The notes beneath the pieces are model-generated. The model was not told the origin of the DNA. It worked only from the letters and a program-made list of their open reading frames with translations, and made no database searches. A stretch of 32,007 bases of DNA from Micrococcales bacterium (GTDB taxonomy: Bacteria > Actinomycetota > Actinomycetes > S36-B12 > UBA10799): positions 1-32,007 of the forward strand of contig JADKAV010000025.1 in NCBI GenBank assembly GCA_016719135.1, written 5' to 3'. Of the stretch, positions 24,269 through 32,007 are shown in pieces. The position numbers were made by a program, and so were the translations under genes. The first letter of the stretch is position 1, and every line of letters begins with the position of its first letter.

Positions 24269-25891
24269 ATGACCGATCGCGCCGGAACCCCCGCACAACC
24301 CGACGACCTGGTGGACGTGGCACGTCTGATCACCGCGTACTACACAGAACACCCAGAACCCGACGACCCCGGACAGCAGGTCAGTTTCGGCACATCCGGG
24401 CACCGGGGCTCCAGTTTCAAGACGAGTTTCAACGACGATCACATCGCTGCGACGACTCAGGCGATCTGCGAGTACCGGGCGGCGCAGGGCATCGACGGGC
24501 CCCTGCTGATCGGCCGGGACACCCACGGTCTGTCAGAACCCTCGTACGCCACCGCATTGGAAGTTCTGGTCGCCAACGACGTCACCGTGCTGGTCGACGC
24601 GGACGACGGTTTTGTCCCCACCCCAGCGATCAGCCATGCGATCCTCACGCTCAACGCGCAGGGGCGCAAAGCCGACGGCATCGTCGTGACGCCTTCTCAC
24701 AACCCTCCGACCGACGGTGGCTTCAAGTACAACCCGCCCGACGGCGGCCCCGCTGACACCGCCATCACCGGCTGGATCCAGAACCGCGCCAACGACCTGC
24801 TTCGGGCGGACCTGCAGGGCGTCCGGCGGATCCCGCTGTCACGGGCACGCGCGCAGGTTCAGAGCTTCGACTTCATCGCCGACTACGTTGAGGACCTGCC
24901 CTCGATCCTGGATATCGACGCCATCCGCTCGGCCGGCGTCCACATCGGCGCGGATCCGCTGGGAGGCGCCAGTGTCGCCTACTGGGCGGCGATCGCTGAG
25001 CGGCTGCGCCTGGACCTCGACGTGGTCAATCCGAGAACCGACCCGCAGTTCGCGTTCATGACCCTCGACTGGGACGGCAAGATCCGGATGGACTGCTCGT
25101 CGCCGTATGCGATGGCCTCGCTGGTTGCGGCCAAGGACCAGTACCAGGTGGCCACCGGCAACGACGCGGACTCCGACCGCCACGGCATCGTGACCCCGGA
25201 TGCGGGTCTGATGAACCCGAACCACTACCTGTCCGTGGCAATCGACTATCTGTTGAGCCATCGCGACGGATGGTCGCCTCAAGCCGGTGTCGGCAAGACG
25301 CTGGTCAGTTCGTCGATGATCGACCGAGTCGTGGCCGGCCGCGGACGCAGCGCGCTCGAGGTGCCGGTGGGCTTCAAATGGTTCGTGCCGGGCTTGCTGA
25401 GCGGGGACGTGGTCTTCGGTGGCGAGGAGTCCGCTGGCGCCTCCTTCCTGCGCAAGAACGGGACCACCTGGACCACAGACAAGGACGGAATCCTGCTGGC
25501 TCTGCTGGCCAGCGAGATCATCGCCACCACCGGCCAGACGCCCAGCCAGCACTACGCGGCGCTGACCGAGCAGTACGGCACCAGCCACTACGCACGCATC
25601 GACGCACCCGCCGACCGCGAGCAGAAAGCCAAGCTCGCCGGGTTGGCCGCCGAACAGGTCACCGCACGGGAACTGGCCGGGGACCCCATCACTGCGGTGC
25701 TGACCAGCGCTCCGGGCAACGGTGCGGCGATCGGTGGGCTGAAGGTGCAGACCGAGAACGCATGGTTCGCGGCGCGGCCGTCGGGCACTGAAGACGTCTA
25801 CAAGATTTACGCGGAGAGTTGGGTGAGCGCCGAGCACCTGGAGCAGGTCCAGCGGGCAGCGCGCGAACTCGTCACGGACACCCTTGCGTGA
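24269..25891 (+). CDS. pgm: Phosphoglucomutase (alpha-D-glucose phosphate-specific)
   Basis: A 540-residue phosphohexomutase interconverting glucose-6-phosphate and glucose-1-phosphate. FGTSGHRGSSFKTSFN is the substrate loop, VTPSHNPPTDGGFKYN holds the catalytic phosphoserine, GNDADSDRHGIV binds the metal, GGEESAGASFLR recognises sugar and ARPSGTEDVYKIY binds phosphate. The length and the D-x-D-x-D loop are normal. ATG 24269 is selected by the leaderless -10 box and the family start; an open frame continues to 24218. Its product feeds GlgC at the left of the window. Confidence 0.95.
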   Translation: MTDRAGTPAQPDDLVDVARLITAYYTEHPEPDDPGQQVSFGTSGHRGSSFKTSFNDDHIAATTQAICEYRAAQGIDGPLLIGRDTHGLSEPSYATALEVLVANDVTVLVDADDGFVPTPAISHAILTLNAQGRKADGIVVTPSHNPPTDGGFKYNPPDGGPADTAITGWIQNRANDLLRADLQGVRRIPLSRARAQVQSFDFIADYVEDLPSILDIDAIRSAGVHIGADPLGGASVAYWAAIAERLRLDLDVVNPRTDPQFAFMTLDWDGKIRMDCSSPYAMASLVAAKDQYQVATGNDADSDRHGIVTPDAGLMNPNHYLSVAIDYLLSHRDGWSPQAGVGKTLVSSSMIDRVVAGRGRSALEVPVGFKWFVPGLLSGDVVFGGEESAGASFLRKNGTTWTTDKDGILLALLASEIIATTGQTPSQHYAALTEQYGTSHYARIDAPADREQKAKLAGLAAEQVTARELAGDPITAVLTSAPGNGAAIGGLKVQTENAWFAARPSGTEDVYKIYAESWVSAEHLEQVQRAARELVTDTLA

Positions 25892-26394
25892 GTGGGATCG
25901 AGTCACGGCGACGCCGGGGCACCGACTGACCGTCCCTTGGTACGCGTGTCTGGCGTCATTGCGGTGCTTCGGATTTGACTGAATTTACCGGTGTTCGGGC
26001 GTCCGGCGGTGGCGGCCTGGCACACGCTTCGCCGTCCTGCCCTAACAGTGTGTGTGTGCGGGGGTCGTGGACCACCAGTGATGCCCGGATCGCCGCGCCG
26101 CGAGGCTCGGTGACCCACCGAGGTGGTGGTTGACCACGCAGGTAGGTGAGTATCGGCGGGCGGTGTCGGTGGTGGCCGCGGCTTTCCTCGAAACGACTGC
26201 TGACCAGCGGTTCGGTCCAGCCTCGCCATCGACTGGGGGCCACCGGTCGCACCCTCGGCTCCGCTGCGGCCCCATCTGATGGCAGAAAGGGACATAAGCC
26301 CCACAGCGCACGCCGTGGCCATCACATCGGGGCCGCCGAGGGCCTCACCGCCCCGCCGCGGCCCCTCATGTGATGGCGGTGAGCGGTAGATGCT
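25892..26394. other. Intergenic stretch with no gene recognised
   Basis: Open frames exist on both strands but none shows family motifs, and base composition is mixed with a GTGTGTGTGTG run near 26048. It may be the eroded part of the transposon remnant that follows. Confidence 0.4.
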
Positions 26395-26600
26395 CTGGTG
26401 GCAGGCGTCTGCGAGCCATCACGGCCACGTGGGGCTGTGACTGGCATGCCGTCAACGACACGATGCTGGCCCACGGTCAGCTGCTGGTCGACGATCCCGA
26501 GCGGATCGGCCCGATCAGGCGACCGGGAAGGACCAGACGCTGTTCAACCCGGGAGTATGCCGCACCCACGGCGGGCGACCACGTTCGACTCCCCTGAAAC
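26395..26600 (+). pseudogene. ISL3-family transposase remnant
   Basis: The frame starting near 26395 reads RLRAITATWGCDWHAVNDTM and VDDPERIGP, typical of the ISL3 transposase segment between the helix-turn-helix and the DDE domain. After about 26515 the family continues in another frame (KDQTLFNPGVCRTHG, like GLDETLF...RT). Nothing of the catalytic core follows. It is a short, frameshifted fossil with no visible ends. Confidence 0.6.
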
Positions 26601-26716
26601 CCGAAGAGCCGTCATTGCGGCGGAATGCGCCTTGCCCCCGACGCCGAACGCCCGGGCACCGACTCGGTCGAAGCGAACAGACCCAGCCCGCCGTGGAGAT
26701 TACGCTCCTGAGCGCC

Positions 26717-26722
26717 TAACTT
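26717..26722 (+). promoter_or_regulatory. Leaderless -10 box
   Basis: TAACTT is followed by seven bases and ATG 26730 of the small membrane protein; no Shine-Dalgarno sequence is seen. Confidence 0.45.
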
Positions 26723-26729
26723 GGTGCGT

Positions 26730-27134
26730 ATGCTGCGCGTGCTGATCCTGCTGGCCCTCGTCGGGTTCGCCGTGTATGCGGTCATGCGACTGGTGAACCA
26801 GTCACCGAACGCCACCGCCATCCGCACGAGCGCACGACGCGCGGACCAGGCGTTACCACCTATCGATGCTGGGGATTTCGAACAGGCCGCCGCCATCGCC
26901 GCCGGGCCTGACAAGGGGCTTGGCGTGCTGCGGCTGACCCCCAGCCAACTGATCTTCGCCAGCGGTTCCGGGCGGATCGTCACCATCGAACGTTTCGACA
27001 TCACCGGCGTCAGCGCCACCACCCACCTGCCGGACCGGGAGAGCGCCCGACCGGTGCTGGCCGTCACCACCCCTGAGAGGTCCCACTACTTCGCTGTGGA
27101 TGACCCGGCAGCCTGGGAGCGCCGCCTGCTCTGA
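26730..27134 (+). CDS. Membrane-anchored protein of unknown function, PH-like domain possible
   Basis: 134 residues. An N-terminal helix (VLILLALVGFAVYAVM) is followed by a linker and a compact domain: GLGVLRLTPSQLIFASGSG, RIVTIERFDITGVS, then HYFAVDDPAAWERRLL. The pattern of a short strand ending in LIF.SG.GR, a paired strand and a final helix with DDPAAWER is reminiscent of bacterial PH/GRAM-like domains; this is inference. ATG 26730 is set by the TAACTT box seven bases upstream. It converges with argA, stops 11 nt apart. Confidence 0.7.
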   Translation: MLRVLILLALVGFAVYAVMRLVNQSPNATAIRTSARRADQALPPIDAGDFEQAAAIAAGPDKGLGVLRLTPSQLIFASGSGRIVTIERFDITGVSATTHLPDRESARPVLAVTTPERSHYFAVDDPAAWERRLL

Positions 27135-27145
27135 GCAGGTACGGC

Positions 27146-27637
27146 CTAGAGTTCCAGGACCATCCTGGTGTTGCCCAAGGTGTTGGGCCGGACCCGATCC
27201 AAGTCCAGGAACTCCGCGACCCCCTCATCGACCGATTGCAGCAGCTCTTCATAAACCCGGGTCTCGACACCCCGTTCGTTGAACTCCTGGAAGCCGAACG
27301 CGGCGAAGAACTCCGTTTCGAAGGTCAGGCAGAAAACCCGGCTGACCCCCAGGTCCTGGGCCCGTCCGACCAGGGCGGCGAGCACCGATGAACCGATCCC
27401 CCGACGCATCATGTGCGGTAGCACTGCGAGCGTGCGCACTTCGGCGAGGTCCTCCCACATCACGTGCAGCGCGCCACAGCCGACGATCGCCCCGTCATCG
27501 TCTGCCACGAAGAAGTCCGTGACATCTTCATACAGCGCCACTGTCGCTTTGGACAGCAACCGGCGGTCCGGCGCGTACTCGTCGATGAGAGCCCGGATGG
27601 TCCGTACATCCGAGGTTCGGGCAGGGCGGATCTGCAT
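27146..27637 (-). CDS. argA: Amino-acid N-acetyltransferase (short ArgA type)
   Basis: A 163-residue GNAT protein resembling M. tuberculosis Rv2747, which acetylates glutamate or glutamine at the first step of arginine synthesis. Matching blocks are IRPARTSDVRTIRALID, GAIVGCGALHVMWEDLAEVRTLAV, the acetyl-CoA loop RRGIGSSVL, FCLTFETEFFAAFGF and the C-terminal VAEFLDLDRVRPNTLGNTRM. The start at 27637 gives MQIRPARTSDV; no clear ribosome-binding site is visible. It has no kinase-like domain, as in the actinobacterial form. Confidence 0.88.
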   Translation of the reverse strand: MQIRPARTSDVRTIRALIDEYAPDRRLLSKATVALYEDVTDFFVADDDGAIVGCGALHVMWEDLAEVRTLAVLPHMMRRGIGSSVLAALVGRAQDLGVSRVFCLTFETEFFAAFGFQEFNERGVETRVYEELLQSVDEGVAEFLDLDRVRPNTLGNTRMVLEL

Positions 27638-27715
27638 GGATCAAGTGTTCCGCGCACGGTGGGTGGGTTCGTGAGGCGGGGTGTGCATCGGATCTGCCTA
27701 GCCTCACCCCACAGC

Positions 27716-27838
27716 CGTTGGACTTACGCACAGCCGTTGGACAGACGCACATCCGTGAGAGACAAAACGCCCGCCGATCTCCAACGGATGTACCGATCTC
27801 CAACCTGAGAACCCAACTCCAAGCCTGCACGACTCACG
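27716..27838. repeat. Inverted 19-nt-unit hairpin array C
   Basis: Left cores begin at 27716 and 27735 (CGTTGGAC) and 27754 (CGTGAGAG). Right cores begin at 27779 (CTCCAACG), 27798 (CTCCAACC) and 27817 (CTCCAAGC). Steps are 19, 19, 25, 19 and 19 nt, exactly as in arrays A and B1 although the bases differ. It lies 60 nt past the coaX stop. The arms pair less perfectly than in A and B1. Confidence 0.83.
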
Positions 27839-27897
27839 GATTCAGCGCCTGAGGCCGACCCACCTCAACAGCGCAATCGCGCCAACGCCCGCGCCGC

Positions 27898-28650
27898 TCA
27901 CCGGTTCTTCTGAAACACCAACCGCAGGCCGATCAACGTGAGATCCGGTTCGTGGGCGGTGATCGTGCGCGACTCCGGCAGCACGATCGGCGCCAGTCCT
28001 CCGGTGGCAATGACCGCTTCCAGGGGAACCTCTTGGCGGATCCGGTCAACAAGGCCGTCCACCTGACCGGCGAACCCGTACAAGGCCCCGGATTGCAGCG
28101 CCTCAACGGTGTTCTTGCCGATCACCGTACGCGGCGCGACGAGTTCCACCTTGCGCAGGGCAGCGGCCCGCGACGCGAGCGCATCAAGCGAGATCTCGAT
28201 GCCAGGGGCCAGCGCACCACCGAGAAACTCTCCCTTGGCCGACACCACATCCAGGTTGGTAGAGGTCCCGAAGTCCACCACGACGCACGGCCCGCCGTAG
28301 AGGGTGTGAGCTGCCAGCGTGTTGACGATGCGGTCCGCGCCGACCTCTTTGGGGTTGTCGGTCAGGATCGGCACGCCGGTCCTGGTGCCCGGTTCGACGA
28401 TGACAGCGCGAACGTCCGGGTAGTACTCAGTGATCATCCATCGGATCTCGCGCAGCACCGCTGGCACGGTGGAACATAGGGCGATGCCGTCGATGTCCGG
28501 CTCGCCGCGCAGCAGAGCGCGGAACATGATGTACATCTCGTCGGCCGTGGCCCGGGGATCAGTCTTCACGCGAAACGACCGGTGTAGATTCTCACCGTCG
28601 AACATGCCGAGCACCGTGTTGGTGTTCCCCACATCAATCGTCAGCAGCAT
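27898..28650 (-). CDS. coaX: Type III pantothenate kinase
   Basis: A 250-residue CoaX of the ASKHA fold, phosphorylating pantothenate for coenzyme A synthesis. The start MLLTIDVGNTNTVLGMFD has the phosphate-1 motif. GADRIVNTLAAH, VVVDFGTSTNLDVV (catalytic Asp region) and LGGALAPGI are characteristic, as is the late IATGGLA. GGAGGTG stands five bases before the ATG. It is the last gene of panC-nadB-nadC-coaX, 42 nt after nadC. Confidence 0.95.
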   Translation of the reverse strand: MLLTIDVGNTNTVLGMFDGENLHRSFRVKTDPRATADEMYIMFRALLRGEPDIDGIALCSTVPAVLREIRWMITEYYPDVRAVIVEPGTRTGVPILTDNPKEVGADRIVNTLAAHTLYGGPCVVVDFGTSTNLDVVSAKGEFLGGALAPGIEISLDALASRAAALRKVELVAPRTVIGKNTVEALQSGALYGFAGQVDGLVDRIRQEVPLEAVIATGGLAPIVLPESRTITAHEPDLTLIGLRLVFQKNR

Positions 28651-28692
28651 TGCACACCTCCAACGGCTTGCCTTCCGAAGTGGCCGGCCGAG

Positions 28693-29550
28693 TCAGGCAT
28701 CGGGCACCTCCTGTAGGTCCGCACCGATGTCCAGCACCTTCACCGAGTGTGTCAACGCTCCCACGGCGACGTAATCGACGCCGGTCGTGGCAACCTCCGC
28801 CGCATTGTCGAAGGTCAGACCACCGGAGGCCTCTAGCCGGGCCCGGCCGCCGGTCAGTTCCACCGCCTGCCGCATCTGGTCGGCAGTGAAGTTGTCGAGC
28901 AGCACGAGGTCGGCGCCGGCCTCGAGCACCTCGGTGAGCTGTTCGAGGGAATCGACCTCAACTTCCACCGCAACGCCGGGGAACTGCTCACGCACCGCCC
29001 TGAAGGCCGCCGCCACGCCACCGGCGGCGACCACGTGGTTGTCCTTGATCAGCGCAGCGTCCGACAGCGACATCCGGTGGTTCACCCCGCCCCCGCAGCG
29101 GACCGCGTACTTCTGTAGCGCCCGCAAGCCGGGCAGGGTCTTACGGGTATCGCGTACCCGCGGGCCGTCCGGTCCGAGCACCTGCGCCCACCGCTGCGTG
29201 GCCGTGGCGATCCCGGACAGATGGGTGAGCAGATTCAGAGCCGTCCGCTCGGCGGTCAGAAGGTCACGGGTTGGGCCCTGGGCACTGAGCAGGACCTCGC
29301 CGGCGGTGATCGCTTGTCCATCGCGGGTGTGCAGCGTGACGTCGATCGGTCCGACCGTCTCGAACACCCGACCGGCGACATCCAACCCCGCCACGACACC
29401 GGGCTCCCGGGCCACCAGATCGAGTTGGGAGCGGTGATCGGCAGGGATCGTGGCCAGCGACGTCACGTCCGGGCCGTCGGCGAGGTCCTCGGCCAACCCC
29501 GCCCGAATGACGCGGTCCACCTCGGAATCGGCAACTCCGTCGATGCTCAC
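28693..29550 (-). CDS. nadC: Nicotinate-nucleotide pyrophosphorylase (quinolinate phosphoribosyltransferase)
   Basis: A 285-residue NadC converting quinolinate and PRPP to nicotinate mononucleotide. Family motifs are EDLADGPDVTS, LNLLTHLSGIAT, VRDTRKTLPGLR, KYAVRCGGGVNHR and LIKDNHV, with LLDNF and EASGGL in the barrel. The GTG start overlaps the nadB stop (GTGA), so it is translationally coupled to the enzyme that makes its precursor. nadA is not in the window. Confidence 0.96.
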   Translation of the reverse strand: MSIDGVADSEVDRVIRAGLAEDLADGPDVTSLATIPADHRSQLDLVAREPGVVAGLDVAGRVFETVGPIDVTLHTRDGQAITAGEVLLSAQGPTRDLLTAERTALNLLTHLSGIATATQRWAQVLGPDGPRVRDTRKTLPGLRALQKYAVRCGGGVNHRMSLSDAALIKDNHVVAAGGVAAAFRAVREQFPGVAVEVEVDSLEQLTEVLEAGADLVLLDNFTADQMRQAVELTGGRARLEASGGLTFDNAAEVATTGVDYVAVGALTHSVKVLDIGADLQEVPDA

Positions 29551-31139
29551 AGTTCGGCCTCCTCAGTCACCATGTGTCCGTCCACCACCCTGGTCTGCAG
29601 ACGCACCAGCCATCGGTCGTCGGCCTCGGGGAAGTCCTCGCGCCAGTGCGAACCGCGGGTCTCCTCGCGCAGCAGTGCGGCCTGGGTCAGCGCACGACCC
29701 ACGAACAGCAGGTTCGTCATTTCCCAGGACGCCGTGGACGGCTCCCCCGCACCGATCTGATCCAGCGTCTTCAGGGTCGTCGACAGCGACTGGGCACTGC
29801 GCAGGACGCCAGCACCTTCAGTCATCGCCTGTTGAAAACGGTGCCGGGCACCAGCGTCGGCGGTCCAGGGTCGCTGCTTGTCCACGGGATCCCGACGCGC
29901 GTAGGCCTGCCCGGCGAGCACTTCGGCGATCCGGTCGGCGAAAACCAACCCTTCCAGCAGGGAATTGCTCGCCAGACGGTTGGCGCCGTGCACCCCGGTG
30001 CAAGAGCACTCCCCGCAGGCGTACAGACCCGGTACGGACGTGCGCCCCCACAGGTCGGTCCGCAACCCGCCGGAGTGGTAGTGCTGCGCGGGAGCCACGG
30101 GGATGAGGTCCAGTCCAGGATCGATCCCGTGCTCCAGGCACGTCGCCAGAATCGTCGGGAAGCGCTTGGCCCAATCGATTCGGCGGCCGTCGAGCCACAC
30201 GTGCTCGGTTCCTTGGGCTCGCATGGTGCGCATGGTGACTTTGGCCACGACGTCGCGGGGCGCGAGTTCCTCCAACGGATGTACACCGGCCATGAACCGG
30301 TGACCGGTGTCGTCGAGCAGCACGGCACCTTCGCCACGCACGGCCTCCGAGACCAACGGCTGCTGACCGACGGCTCTGGGCCCCAGATACATCACCGTCG
30401 GGTGGAACTGGACGAACTCCATGTCGGCCACCGCCGCACCGGCCCGCATCCCCAGCCCAATGCCGTCGCCGGTGGCCACCGTCGGGTTCGTGGACGCCAT
30501 GAAGACCTGTCCGATCCCGCCGGTCGCCAACACCACGGTGGGCGCCAGGATCGCGCCGACCCCGCCGATCTGCCCCTCCCCCATGACGTGCAATGTCACA
30601 CCCTGGGTGCACCCCAGATCGTCCTGCAGGAGATCAAGAACCAGCGCGTGTTCGATCACCTGGAAGCTCTGACCGACTTCGGCGACCAGCGCCCGCAGGA
30701 TTTCCGCGCCGGTCGCATCCCCGCCGGCGTGGGCGATCCGGTCGGTATGGTGTCCCCCTTCCCGGGTCAGGGCGATGTCTCCTTCGGGCGTGCGGTCGAA
30801 CTCCGCACCCCAGCCGATGAGCCGCCTGACAGCGGCGGGACCGGACTCGACCAGGACGCGCACCGCATCCGGATCGCACAAACCGGCCCCGGCCACGAGC
30901 GTGTCGTCCATGTGGGCCTGCGGGCTGTCCCCGGCACCGAGCGCAGCCGCGATCCCGCCCTGCGCCCACCGGGTCGATCCCACCTCGACCAGCGACTTGG
31001 TCACCACCACGACGTTCAGGCCGGCACGCGAGGCCCTGATCGCGGTGGTCAGTCCTGCGATGCCGGAGCCCACGACCACAACATCCGCGTCGATGAACCA
31101 GCCGGGCGGCTCAGCCACCAAGGAGTCGGGCAGTTTCAC
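29547..31139 (-). CDS. nadB: L-aspartate oxidase
   Basis: A 530-residue FAD enzyme oxidising L-aspartate to iminoaspartate, first step of NAD synthesis. The N-terminal FAD-binding VVVVGSGIAGLTTAIRA is followed by STRWAQGGIAAA, HHTDRIAHAGGDATG, FVQFHPTVMY and the C-terminal YACGECSCTGVHGANRLASN. GTG 31139 is chosen because it overlaps the panC stop by GTGA; the frame extends to 31163 inside panC. Confidence 0.95.
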   Translation of the reverse strand: MKLPDSLVAEPPGWFIDADVVVVGSGIAGLTTAIRASRAGLNVVVVTKSLVEVGSTRWAQGGIAAALGAGDSPQAHMDDTLVAGAGLCDPDAVRVLVESGPAAVRRLIGWGAEFDRTPEGDIALTREGGHHTDRIAHAGGDATGAEILRALVAEVGQSFQVIEHALVLDLLQDDLGCTQGVTLHVMGEGQIGGVGAILAPTVVLATGGIGQVFMASTNPTVATGDGIGLGMRAGAAVADMEFVQFHPTVMYLGPRAVGQQPLVSEAVRGEGAVLLDDTGHRFMAGVHPLEELAPRDVVAKVTMRTMRAQGTEHVWLDGRRIDWAKRFPTILATCLEHGIDPGLDLIPVAPAQHYHSGGLRTDLWGRTSVPGLYACGECSCTGVHGANRLASNSLLEGLVFADRIAEVLAGQAYARRDPVDKQRPWTADAGARHRFQQAMTEGAGVLRSAQSLSTTLKTLDQIGAGEPSTASWEMTNLLFVGRALTQAALLREETRGSHWREDFPEADDRWLVRLQTRVVDGHMVTEEAEL

Positions 31140-31939
31140 ACGGACCTCACTTCTACCGCGCAATTGTCGAGCAGGCGGGTCGATCCGACGCGCGCAGCGA
31201 CCAGCAGTCGGCCCTCACCGGGCTGCACGGGTCCCATCTGCGAGGACCGGACCACCGCGTAGTCGACATCCAAACCCGCCAGATGTTCGGCCGCGACCGC
31301 AGCGATGGTGTCAGCGTCGGTCTCGTGCGCCGCCGCCTGCAGCGCCCGCGGTATCGCGGCGGCCTGTGCGCGCTGCTCGGTCGACAGGTAGACGTTGCGG
31401 CTCGAACGCGCCAGGCCGTCGGCTTCGCGCGCGGTCTGCACCCCCACGATGTCCACGTCGAGGTCCAGATCCATGGCCATCGAGCGGATCAGGGTCAGTT
31501 GCTGGTAGTCCTTCTCACCGAAGAAGGCGTCGTGCGGACGGGTCAACTGCAGCAGTTTGAAGACCACGGTGAGCATTCCCTCGAAATGCCCGGGCCGGGC
31601 GGCACCCTCCAACTCCGTTCCCAGCACGCCGGGGTTGATCGTCACCAGCGGCGGGCGGCGGTACACGTCGGCGACGGCGGGGGTGTAGACGGTGTCGACG
31701 CCCAAGTTCTCACACAGTTCGAGGTCCGCTTGCAGGGTCCGGGGATAGCGGTCCAGATCCTCACCGGCACCGAACTGCATCGGGTTGACGAAGATAGTGA
31801 CGGTCACCTCGTCGTCGCGCTCGCGGGCTGCCCGGATCAGCGACGCGTGCCCTTCATGCAGGGCCCCCATCGTCATCACCACGCCGCGACGCCCGCCGGA
31901 ACCCCTACCCAGCTCGTCGCGGGACGTCACCACCCTCAC
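31136..31939 (-). CDS. panC: Pantothenate synthetase
   Basis: A 267-residue PanC joining pantoate and beta-alanine with ATP. The nucleotide-binding motif VMTMGALHEGHASLI is followed by TIFVNPMQFGAGEDL, GKFEG-like GHFEGMLTVV, FFGEKDYQQL and the KMSKS-equivalent ARSSRNVYLS. The GTG start overlaps the stop of the upstream partial gene by GTGA. It leads into nadB, so pantothenate and NAD synthesis share one transcript. Confidence 0.96.
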   Translation of the reverse strand: MRVVTSRDELGRGSGGRRGVVMTMGALHEGHASLIRAARERDDEVTVTIFVNPMQFGAGEDLDRYPRTLQADLELCENLGVDTVYTPAVADVYRRPPLVTINPGVLGTELEGAARPGHFEGMLTVVFKLLQLTRPHDAFFGEKDYQQLTLIRSMAMDLDLDVDIVGVQTAREADGLARSSRNVYLSTEQRAQAAAIPRALQAAAHETDADTIAAVAAEHLAGLDVDYAVVRSSQMGPVQPGEGRLLVAARVGSTRLLDNCAVEVRSV

Positions 31940-32007
31940 GAGGGTCCGCCCAGAGCGTTCAGGAGACCCTCGGCGGCGACCGGTTTGAGCAGACCGTCGG
32001 CCAGTGC
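31936..32007 (-). CDS. C-terminal end of a gene upstream of panC (partial)
   Basis: The last 23 codons, ending VAAEGLLNALGGPS, are open to the window edge and the stop overlaps panC by GTGA. In many actinomycetes a Rossmann-fold DUF2520 protein precedes panC, so that is a guess from position; the fragment alone is too short to identify. Confidence 0.5.
   Translation of the reverse strand, partial: ALADGLLKPVAAEGLLNALGGPS

Overview
This is high-GC DNA from an actinomycete. The evidence is a mycothiol synthase domain (MshD), a mycoredoxin with a CGYC active site, a GlnR-type OmpR regulator, a mycobacterial-type GlgC, MutT1-like and ArgA-like proteins, and leaderless promoters of TANNNT type. 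The genus cannot be fixed from the window.

Layout. (1) 0.37-2.8 kb: divergent glycogen genes glgA(glgM)/glgC, each apparently read from a leaderless start. (2) 2.9-8.1 kb, minus strand: phosphate operon pstS-pstC-pstA-pstB, then a Dabb-domain gene and an HMG-CoA-lyase-like gene, with PHO-box-like repeats upstream of pstS. (3) 8.7-15.05 kb, minus strand: a tightly overlapping run glnR-like > mshD/ppk (one open frame) > CYTH-CHAD > Nudix/histidine phosphatase. It joins nutrient sensing, mycothiol synthesis and polyphosphate metabolism. (4) 15.1-17.7 kb: a thioredoxin diverging from DUF4395-DsrE, each behind a GGAAT-N18-GTT (SigR/SigH-type) promoter, then a 32-residue membrane protein, a nitrobindin-like protein and a Fur-family regulator. 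(5) 17.8-19.25 kb: hairpin repeat arrays and a decayed IS30-family transposase. (6) 19.4-25.9 kb: ygfZ, mycoredoxin, mpg, an AlkZ-like winged-helix protein, an AI-2E-family permease, a methyltransferase and pgm. (7) 25.9-26.7 kb: no intact gene, with an ISL3-like remnant. (8) 26.7-32 kb: a small membrane protein, argA, and the coenzyme operon panC-nadB-nadC-coaX.

Themes. Pst imports phosphate, PPK1 stores it as polyphosphate, and CHAD probably binds that polymer. Pgm and GlgC/GlgA feed glycogen. MshD, mycoredoxin, thioredoxin, DsrE and YgfZ form a thiol/redox and Fe-S maintenance neighbourhood.

Most notable signals: a family of intergenic arrays (three intact, one split, one decayed) built of 19-nt units, three in one orientation, a fixed 25-nt central step, then three inverted, able to fold into one long hairpin and always placed past gene 3' ends; an IS30-type transposase lying between the two arms of one such array; an MshD-PPK fused frame; paired divergent SigR-type promoters. 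Many single-base frameshifts occur in conserved genes between about 0.7 and 11.2 kb but in none of the intact genes beyond it, so sequence or assembly error in that part is likely.
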